Of a stretch of DNA of 64,000 bases, positions 7,378 to 14,400 are shown piece after piece (position 1 is the stretch's first letter; every line of letters starts with the position of its first letter). The notes below the pieces were generated by a model. The model was not told the origin of the DNA. It saw only the letters and a program-made list of their open reading frames with translations, and ran no database searches. Source of the DNA: an uncultured Actinoplanes sp. (GTDB taxonomy: Bacteria > Actinomycetota > Actinomycetes > Mycobacteriales > Micromonosporaceae). The translations under genes were made by a program, and so were the position numbers. The DNA is taken from assembly GCF_934643405.1 (NCBI RefSeq), contig NZ_CAKUCL010000004.1, forward strand, positions 1 through 64,000. The letters run 5' to 3'.

Positions 7378-8835
7378 ATGGCGATCGACCCGGGGCTCCG
7401 CCGCCTCGCCCTAGGCACCCTGCTGGCCGCGTTCCCCGGCCGGACCGCACCCGATTGGGCGGTGCGCCTGCTCGACGAAGGCCTCGCCGGGCACACCCTC
7501 TTCGGCCAGAACATCGGCGCCGCGCCGCAGGTCGCCGAGCTGACCGCGTCGCTGCGGACCGGCCGCCCCGACGCGCTCATCGCGATCGACGAGGAGGGCG
7601 GCGACGTCACCCGTCTCGCCCACCGGACCGGCAGTCCATACCCCGGGAACGCCGCCCTGGGTGCGGTCGACGACCCGGATCTCACCCGGTCGGTCTACGC
7701 GGCGATCGGCGCGGACCTGGCCGGCGCCGGCGTGAACCTCGACCTGGCGCCCACGGTCGACGTCAACACGGCCGACGACAACCCGGTCATCGGCACCCGC
7801 TCGTTCGGCGCGACGCCGTCGCTGGTCGCCCGGCATGCGGGTGCGGCGATCACCGGCCTCCAGTCGACCGGCGTCGCCGCGTGCGCGAAGCACTTCCCCG
7901 GTCACGGCGCCACGGTCACCGATTCGCACCTCGCGTTGCCGATCGTGGACGTGCCGCTGGACCTGCTGCGTTCCCGGGACCTGCCGCCCTTCGCCGCCGC
8001 GATCGCCGCCGGCACGCAGGCCATCATGACGGCCCACATCCGGGTGCCCGCGCTGACCGGCGACGATCCGGCGACCTTCAGCCCCCGTGCGCTGATCTCG
8101 CTGCTGCGCGCCGAATACTCCTTCGACGGCGTGATCATCACGGACGCTCTGGAGATGAAGGGCGCGGCCGCGGCGGCGGGCGGAATTCCCGAGGCTTCCG
8201 TACGGGCGATGGCCGCGGGCGCCGACCTGCTGTGCATCGGCGCGGACGTCGACGAGGAGCTGACCCTCGCGGTGGCGTCCGCCCTGGTGGGTGCCGTCGA
8301 GGACGGGCGGTTGCCGCTGTCCCGCCTGGAGGACGCAGCCCGGCGTACGGCGTCGATGGCCGCGTGGGCGGCAACCCCTCGCGGCGTGGCCTCCCGCGAC
8401 GCCGACCTGGGTTTCGCCGCCGCCCGCCGCGCGGTGCGGGTCGAGGGCTCACTGGCGGATCTGGCGTCGCCGCTGGTGGTGCAGCTGGTGTCGGGCTTCT
8501 CCATCGCCGAGGGGCGGGTGCCGTGGGGCTTGGCCCCGCACGTGAACGGCACCGAGCAGATCGAGGTGGTGGCCGCCGAGGCGTCGCCCGACGAGCTGAG
8601 GTCCCGGGCCGGCGCACGCCCGATCGTCGTGGTCGGCAGGCACACCCACCGCTCCCCGGCCGGCCGTGCCTTGATCGAGTCCTTGGCCGAGACCCACCCT
8701 CTGGCAGTGGTCGAGATGGGCTGGCCGTCATCGTGGCGCCCGGCACACGCGCGGGCCTTCGTGACCACGCACGGCTCCAGCTTCGCGAACGGCCGGGCCG
8801 CGGCCGAGGCCTTGGGCATCGCAGCCCGACTCTGA
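7378..8835 (+). CDS. nagZ: Glycoside hydrolase family 3, beta-N-acetylglucosaminidase (NagZ-like)
   Basis: The 485-residue GH3 enzyme is expected to release GlcNAc from muropeptides or chitin fragments. It carries KHFPGHG (171-177), the TDSHLALP loop (Asp182/His184, the NagZ acid-base dyad region) and the nucleophile Asp256 in ITDALEMKG. A C-terminal extension of about 150 residues follows the TIM barrel. No signal peptide is visible, so cytoplasmic recycling is favoured. ATG 7378 is chosen because GGAAGGA lies 4 nt upstream; a longer form from 7327 lacks such a site. It is divergent from the ROK regulator that probably controls it. Confidence 0.87.
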   Translation: MAIDPGLRRLALGTLLAAFPGRTAPDWAVRLLDEGLAGHTLFGQNIGAAPQVAELTASLRTGRPDALIAIDEEGGDVTRLAHRTGSPYPGNAALGAVDDPDLTRSVYAAIGADLAGAGVNLDLAPTVDVNTADDNPVIGTRSFGATPSLVARHAGAAITGLQSTGVAACAKHFPGHGATVTDSHLALPIVDVPLDLLRSRDLPPFAAAIAAGTQAIMTAHIRVPALTGDDPATFSPRALISLLRAEYSFDGVIITDALEMKGAAAAAGGIPEASVRAMAAGADLLCIGADVDEELTLAVASALVGAVEDGRLPLSRLEDAARRTASMAAWAATPRGVASRDADLGFAAARRAVRVEGSLADLASPLVVQLVSGFSIAEGRVPWGLAPHVNGTEQIEVVAAEASPDELRSRAGARPIVVVGRHTHRSPAGRALIESLAETHPLAVVEMGWPSSWRPAHARAFVTTHGSSFANGRAAAEALGIAARL

Positions 8836-8867
8836 CGGCTCCTCAACCCGGCGGCCCGCCGGACCGG

Positions 8868-9137
8868 CGCCAATCCCCACACCCGCACCGCCACCGCCGC
8901 GCGTGGGGACCACGGCCCTTTAGGAGGGCGCCAATCCCCACACCCGCGCCGGCGCCGCCACGTGTGGGGACCACGGCCCTCCAGGACGGCGCCACTCCCC
9001 ACACCAACGCCGCCACCGCCACGCGTGGGGACCACGACCCTCCAGGAGGGCGCCACTCCCCACACCGCACCGCCACCGCCACGCGTGGGGACCACGGCCC
9101 TCCAGGACGGCGCTACTCCCCACACGCGCGCCGCCAA
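8868..9137. repeat. 61-bp tandem repeat array of hairpin-forming units
   Basis: Four complete units begin at 8868, 8929, 8990 and 9051 (61, 61, 61 and 60 bp), with a partial fifth from 9111. Each unit carries TCCCCAC...GTGGGGA arms around a Cys/Gly-free spacer rich in cgccacc, then a second shorter inverted repeat (CCCTCCAGGAGGG or variant). The array fills most of the 522-bp gap 8836-9357. Both strands stay open in several frames only because of composition, and no start with a ribosome site or codon pattern supports a gene. The rest of the gap (9138-9289) shows nothing recognisable. Confidence 0.85.
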
Positions 9138-9289
9138 CCGTCAGGCGGGAGGCTCCGGGCCGCCAATCCCCCGCCGTTGGATCATCGCAGTCGGCCGAGG
9201 GATCACCGGCCCGTCGCCCCCCATGCCGCACCCGGCCGGAGAATCACCGAGCCGCCTCCGATCGCGCCGCTTTCCACACCGACCCGCTC

Positions 9290-9303
9290 TTGAACGCGTT
9301 CAA
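9290..9303. promoter_or_regulatory. TetR-type operator 1, TTGAACGCGTTCAA
   Basis: A perfect 14-bp palindrome whose left half (TTGAAC) also forms the -35 element of the promoter of the downstream operon. An identical copy lies 43 bp further on. A repressor bound here would block RNA polymerase directly. Confidence 0.75.
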
Positions 9304-9318
9304 CAAACCCTCTATGGT
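9290..9318 (+). promoter_or_regulatory. Sigma-70-type promoter of the TetR operon
   Basis: The -35 TTGAAC (9290-9295) and -10 TATGGT (9313-9318) are separated by 17 bp. Transcription would start near 9325, between the two operators, about 33 nt before the GTG of the first gene. Confidence 0.6.
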
Positions 9319-9332
9319 CATTCCGACGGAAG

Positions 9333-9346
9333 TTGAACGCGTTCAA
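9333..9346. promoter_or_regulatory. TetR-type operator 2, TTGAACGCGTTCAA
   Basis: A second perfect copy of the palindrome, placed just downstream of the predicted transcription start and immediately upstream of the GGGGGAG ribosome site. The 43-bp centre-to-centre spacing (about four helical turns) puts both operators on the same DNA face. Confidence 0.75.
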
Positions 9347-9357
9347 AAGGGGGAGCG

Positions 9358-9786
9358 GTGGACCCGAAGGTTTGGATGTACCTGGTCTATCTCACGATCA
9401 GCGTGGGGCTCACGATCTGGGTGGCCACCACCCTGTCCCGGAACGGGCTCGTGTTCCTGGTGGACGTCTTCGCGGACGAGAAGCTTGCGCGGGCCGTCAA
9501 CCAGCTGCTCGTGATGGGGTTCTACCTGCTGAACCTCGGCTACGTGACGGTGACCATGCGGGCGGCGCAGATGATCTCGGACACGAGCAGGGCGCTGGAG
9601 ACGCTGTCGCTGAAGGTCGGGCTTGTGCTGCTGGTGCTCGGGGTTCTGCACTTCTGCAACGTGTTCTTCCTGGGGCGCTACCGCCGTAGCCGTATGCGGC
9701 AGCAGTTTGCGGCCTCCATGCCGCCGATGCCGCCGGCCGGCCGGCTGCCGGGGCAGCCGCAGATGCCGCCACCGGCGCAGGCATGA
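9358..9786 (+). CDS. Conserved membrane protein, three helices, first gene of TetR operon
   Basis: The 142-residue product has three predicted membrane helices (about 6-25, 48-66 and 84-105). A basic stretch (GRYRRSRMRQQ) and a proline/methionine-rich cytosolic tail (MPPMPPAGRLPGQPQMPPP) follow. GTG 9358 follows GGGGGAG. The stop overlaps the next start as ATGA. Co-regulation with a DCC-type thiol protein and a TetR repressor suggests a membrane stress or lipid-related role, but no function is recognised. Confidence 0.75.
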   Translation: MDPKVWMYLVYLTISVGLTIWVATTLSRNGLVFLVDVFADEKLARAVNQLLVMGFYLLNLGYVTVTMRAAQMISDTSRALETLSLKVGLVLLVLGVLHFCNVFFLGRYRRSRMRQQFAASMPPMPPAGRLPGQPQMPPPAQA

Positions 9787-10220
9787 CCGACGGGGGTGAA
9801 CGTCCCGGCCAAGTCGGGACGTTCACGGTTCTTTACGACGCGGGGTGCCCGATCTGCCGGGCCGCACGACGGTGGCTGGCGAGCCGGCCCCAGATCGTGC
9901 CGCTGTCGTTCGTGGCGGCCGGGTCGGCGGAGGCCCGGGAGCGGTTCCCTGCACTCGATCACGCGGCGACGTTGCGGGATCTCACGGTGATCGCCGACGA
10001 CGGCTCGTACTACGTGGGCGACGCCGCCTGGGTCGCCTGCCTGTGGGCGTCGGTGGATTACCGGCGTACGGCGGAGATGATCTCCTCGCCGAAGCTGCTA
10101 CCCACCGCCCGGCGGATCATCGCGGCCGCGTCGAGGGTCCGGGAGATGACGCGCTCGCCGGGGCCGGACGCGGCCTGGGCGGCGGACTACGGTGGCGCAT
10201 GTGACGACCGCTGCCACTGA
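9783..10220 (+). CDS. DCC-family thiol-disulfide oxidoreductase-like protein (DUF393)
   Basis: The 145-residue product contains the family hallmark DxxCxxC near the N-terminus (YDAGCPIC, Cys22 and Cys25) in a thioredoxin-like context. The DCC family is named for this motif and is predicted to act in thiol-disulfide exchange; substrates are unknown. It overlaps the upstream gene by 4 bp (ATGA), and its 3' end is overlapped by the TetR gene. The arrangement implies translational coupling of all three. Confidence 0.82.
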   Translation: MTDGGERPGQVGTFTVLYDAGCPICRAARRWLASRPQIVPLSFVAAGSAEARERFPALDHAATLRDLTVIADDGSYYVGDAAWVACLWASVDYRRTAEMISSPKLLPTARRIIAAASRVREMTRSPGPDAAWAADYGGACDDRCH

Positions 10221-11202
10221 CCCCGCCGAGCCGACACCCGGCACCCACCCCGGGACCGCGAGCGAGGCGGAGGGCGGCGCCGCGACCGAGGCGGAGGGCG
10301 GCGCCGCGAGCGAGGCGGAGGGCGGCGCCGCGACCGAGGCGGAGGGCGGCGCCGCGACCGAGGCGGAGGGAGGCGCCGCGACCGAGACCGTGCCGCAGGA
10401 GGACAGCGGCGCCGCGAACGAGGCAGGAAACGGCGCCGGGAACGAAGCCACGCGCGGCACCGCGAGGGAGGCCACGAGCGACGCCGCGAACGTAGCCGCA
10501 AGCGGCGCTGGGAGTGAGGGCGGCGGGGACGACAAACGCCGGCGCGCCCGCGGGGAGCAGACGCGGCAACTGATTCTTGAGACGGCACTGCGGCTGTTCC
10601 GGGAGCGCGGATACGCCGAGACCACCATGCGGGGCATCGCCAAGGAGGCGGGCGTCGCGGTCGGCAACGCGTACTACTACTTCGACTCCAAGGAACACCT
10701 GATCCAAGGGTTCTATGACCAGAACCAGATGGCGCATCGGGTCGCTGCCGACGGCGTACTCAATCGGGAGAAGGACTTCGCGGGGCGGCTACGGGGTGTG
10801 TTGCATGCCGGGATCGACGTCAACGCTCCGTACCACTCGTTCGCCGCGACGTTCTTCAAGAGCGCGGCCGAGCCGTCGTCGCCGTTGAGCCCGTTCTCGC
10901 GTGAGTCGTCGCCGGCCCGGGAGGCGGCGATCGGGATCTTCCGGGACGTCGTCGAGGGTTCAACCGCCAAGCTCGACCCGGAACTGCGCCGTGAGCTGCC
11001 GGAACTTCTCTGGCTCGGCTGGATGGGCGTGGTCCTCTTCTGGGTCCACGACAAGTCGCCCGACCAGCGCCGCACCCGCCGGCTGATCGACGGCGTCGTG
11101 CCGCTCATCGACCGCCTGGTCAGTTTGTCCAGATTACGGGTTTTGCGCCCGGCGCTCCGCCAGGTCCTGGCCTTGATCGACACGGTACGCCACGACGACT
11201 GA
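10192..11202 (+). CDS. TetR-family repressor with long repetitive N-terminal extension
   Basis: The product is 336 residues from GTG 10192 (GTG 10201 is also possible). Residues from about 118 form a TetR DNA-binding domain (RQLILETALRLFRERG, then TMRGIAKEAGVAVGNAYYYF), followed by a ligand-binding helical domain. Preceding it are about 110 residues of Ala/Glu/Gly/Thr sequence that include five copies of an octapeptide A-[ST]-EAEGGA. Normal TetR proteins begin within a few residues of the DNA-binding domain, so the extension is odd. Two identical palindromes in front of the operon are its likely operators, which implies autoregulation. The start overlaps the upstream gene by 29 bp. Confidence 0.85.
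   Translation: MAHVTTAATDPAEPTPGTHPGTASEAEGGAATEAEGGAASEAEGGAATEAEGGAATEAEGGAATETVPQEDSGAANEAGNGAGNEATRGTAREATSDAANVAASGAGSEGGGDDKRRRARGEQTRQLILETALRLFRERGYAETTMRGIAKEAGVAVGNAYYYFDSKEHLIQGFYDQNQMAHRVAADGVLNREKDFAGRLRGVLHAGIDVNAPYHSFAATFFKSAAEPSSPLSPFSRESSPAREAAIGIFRDVVEGSTAKLDPELRRELPELLWLGWMGVVLFWVHDKSPDQRRTRRLIDGVVPLIDRLVSLSRLRVLRPALRQVLALIDTVRHDD
10258..10377 (+). repeat. 24-bp tandem repeat, five copies, inside the TetR gene
   Basis: Five 24-bp units (10258, 10282, 10306, 10330 and 10354) encode octapeptide A-[ST]-E-A-E-G-G-A. Copies differ at a single Ser/Thr codon and one wobble base, which indicates recent in-frame expansion. Confidence 0.9.
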
Positions 11203-11368
11203 TCACGATGAGTGCCCGACAGTAAAATTACGGTGCGTGAGATATCGGGCTGCAATCCCCCATGAACGGGTCAAAACCAGCTGTCCGAACGGCCAATTCG
11301 GCCACCCAGCGCTTCCACCTCCACCAAGCCAGCACGTAGCGTGACAACAGCAGGTGGATCTGGGGACG

Positions 11369-11424
11369 GTGGGCCGGGACGCGGCATACGGATTTCGGGA
11401 GCAATCCGCCGCGGCCCGGCCCAC
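11369..11424. terminator. Long inverted repeat between convergent tetR and gdh genes
   Basis: Arms gtgggccgggacgcgg (11369-11384) and ccgcggcccggcccac (11409-11424) pair at 15 of 16 positions around a 24-nt loop. It lies 20 bp after the gdh stop. There is no clear T-tract, so a bidirectional hairpin terminator or mRNA 3' stabiliser is inferred. The rest of 11203-11368 is slightly AT-richer and shows nothing recognisable. Confidence 0.5.
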
Positions 11425-11444
11425 GCTGCGCTCACGTGATGCGA

Positions 11445-14400
11445 TCAGACCGCCGCCGACGTCTTGACCAGCGTCCGGATCTGACGCAGCAGCACCGACA
11501 ACGCCGCCAGCTCGGCCGGTGTCTCGGACACGTCGCCCATCGCGTTCGAGGCCCGCGCGATCGACGCCGCGTTCAACCGCTCCCACTCCGACACCCGGTC
11601 GTCGGCCTCGGCGGACTGCGGGGTCGAGTTGAGAACTTCCGCGGTCAGCGCCGCTAGCGCCGCGTACAGGTCGTACCGCAACGCCATCCGCGCCAGCGTC
11701 TGCCACCGGTCGTCCCGCGGCAGGCGCGAGATCAGCGACAGTAGCTGGTCGATCTGGAAGCGCTCGGACAGGACGAAGTAGACCTGCGCCACCTCCATGA
11801 TCGGCCGGTCCACCGACGCGCCGACCTCCAGCACGTCGAGCAGGCCGAAGCCGTAGTTCACCCAGGTCACCCGCTCGGCCACGGCCATCGGCACGCCCTT
11901 GTCGACGAGCGTGGCGATGTGCTCGTCCATCGACCGGCGCTCGATGCCGACCAGCACCGACGGCAACTGCGGCAACAGCTCCTGCACGCCGGGGCGCAGC
12001 TTGACGATCTCCCCGGCCACATCGATCGGGGACCGCCGGGTACTCGCCAGCCAGCGGACCGCCCGGTCGAGCAGCCTCCGCGACTCCAGGAACACCAGCG
12101 TCTGCGCCGCCGTCGGAACCTGGTTGTCCAGCTCCTCGGCGGCCCGCCAGATCTCCTCGAGCCCGAACACCTCGCGGACCACCACGAACGCCCGGATCAC
12201 GTCGGCCGCGGACGCCCCGCTCTCCTCCATGGCGCGGTACACGAACGACGTACCGCCGCGGTTGACCACCTCGTTGACCAAGACCGTACTGATGATCTCC
12301 CGCCGCAGGCGGTGGCCGGCCATCCGGGTGCCGCAGCGGTCGCGCAGCGGCGTCGGGAAGTACTTGGCCAGCACGTCGTTGGTCCAGGGCTCGTCGACCA
12401 ATTCGTCGGCGAGGACGGCACGCTCCAGACTGATCTTCACGTACGCCAGCAGGACCGCGAACTCCGGAGCGGTGAGCCCCTCGCCCGCCTCGCCGCGCGC
12501 CTTCAGCTCCGCGTCCGTCGGCAAGGCCTCCAGCTCGCGGTTGAGCTGGCCGCTCTTCTCCAGGTCGTTGAGCATCCGGCGGTGGACCGGCAGCAGCGAG
12601 TGCGCCTGCGCCCGCGCGTTGCCCAGCGCGAACGCCTGCTCGTAGTTGTCCCGCAGCACCAGCGCCGCGACCTCGTCGGTCATCGCGGCCAGCAGCTCGT
12701 CGCGTTCCGGCAGGGTCATCTCGCCGTCGGTGACCGCCCCGCCCAGCAGGATCTTGATGTTGACCTCGTGGTCCGAGCAGTCCACCCCGGCGGTGTTGTC
12801 GATGAAGTCGGTGTAGATCCGGCCGCCGGTGCGGGCGAACTCGATCCGCCCGCGCTGGGTGAGACCCAGGTTGCCGCCCTCGCCGACCACCTTCACCCGC
12901 AGCTGCGCCCCGTTGATCCGGATCGCGTCGTTGGCCTTGTCGCCGACGTCCGCGTGGGACTCCGACGACGCCTTGACGTACGTGCCGATGCCGCCGTTGA
13001 ACAGCAGGTCGACCGGGGCGCGCAGGATCGACCGCATCAGCTCGACGGGGCTGATCGTCGTCGCGTCGCCGAGGTCGAGAGCCGCTCGCACCTCCGGCGA
13101 GACCGGAATCGACTTGGCGGTACGGGGATACACCCCACCGCCGGGCGACAGAAGCGACTTGTCGTAGTCGTCCCACGACGATCGCGGGAGATCGAACAGC
13201 CGGCGCCTCTCCTGGAACGACACGGCCGGGTCCGGCGAGGGGTCGAGGAAGATGTGCCGGTGGTCGAAGGCGGCCACCAGCCGGATGTGCGGCGAGAGCA
13301 GCATGCCGTTGCCGAAGACGTCGCCGGACATGTCGCCGACGCCCACCACGGTGAAGTCCTGCGTCTGGGTGTCCACGCCGAGGTCGCGGAAGTGCTTCTT
13401 GACCGACTCCCACGCGCCGCGGGCGGTGATGCCCATCTTCTTGTGGTCGTAACCGGCCGAGCCGCCGCTGGCGAACGCGTCGCCCAGCCAGAAGTCCTTC
13501 TTGACCGAGATCTCGTTCGCGATGTCACTGAACGTGGCGGTGCCCTTGTCGGCCGCGACCACCAGGTACGGGTCGTCGCCGTCGTGCCGGACCACGTCCA
13601 CCGGCGGCACGATCTTGCCACTGTGGATGTTGTCGGTGACGTCCAGCAGCGCGGTGATGAAGCGCTTGTAGCACTCCACCGCCTCGTCCCGGTCCCCCGG
13701 CTTCTGCTTGAGCACGAAGCCGCCCTTCGCGCCCACCGGCACGATCACCGCGTTCTTGACCATCTGCGCCTTGACCAGGCCGAGGACCTCGGTCCGGAAG
13801 TCCTCCCGGCGGTCGGACCAGCGCAGACCGCCGCGGGCTACGGCGCCGAAGCGCAGGTGCACGCCCTCGAACCGCGGCGAGTACACGAAGATCTCGTACT
13901 TGGGCCGGGGTTGCGGCAGGTCGGGGATGGACTGCGGGTCGAGCTTGAAGGCCACGTACGACTTCGGCCGCCCGTCCGGGCCGCGCTGGAAGAAGCTGGT
14001 CCGCAGCGTCGCCTGGATCAGCGTCAGGTACGAGCGCAGGATCCGGTCCTGGTCGAGGCTCTCCACCTCGTCCAGCAGCTCGGTGATCCGTTCGCCGAGC
14101 TCGGCGGCCAGCTTGGTGCGCTCCTGCTCGCCGGCCTCCAGCCGGGGCGAGAACCGCGTCTCGAAGAGCCGCACCAGCAGGCGGGCGATCTCCGGGTAGG
14201 CGATGAAGGTCGATTCCATGTAACGCTGGGTGAAGACGGTGCCGGCCTGCCGCTGATATTTCGCGTACGCCCGGAGCACCACCACCTGCCGCCAGGTGAG
14301 CCCGGCCCGCAGCACCAGCTCGTTGAAGCCGTCCACCTCGGCCTCGCCCCGCCAGGCGGCCGCGAACGCGTTCTCCACCTGGGGTCGCACCTCGGCCAGC

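Noticed and set aside
8868..9137. CRISPR-like array
   Set aside because: The units are contiguous direct repeats with no unique spacers, and no cas genes are nearby.
8836..9357. Possible Arg/Gly-rich coding genes in the gap, on either strand
   Set aside because: Frames remain open only because of the repeat composition. There is no ribosome site, no codon bias and no recognised protein.
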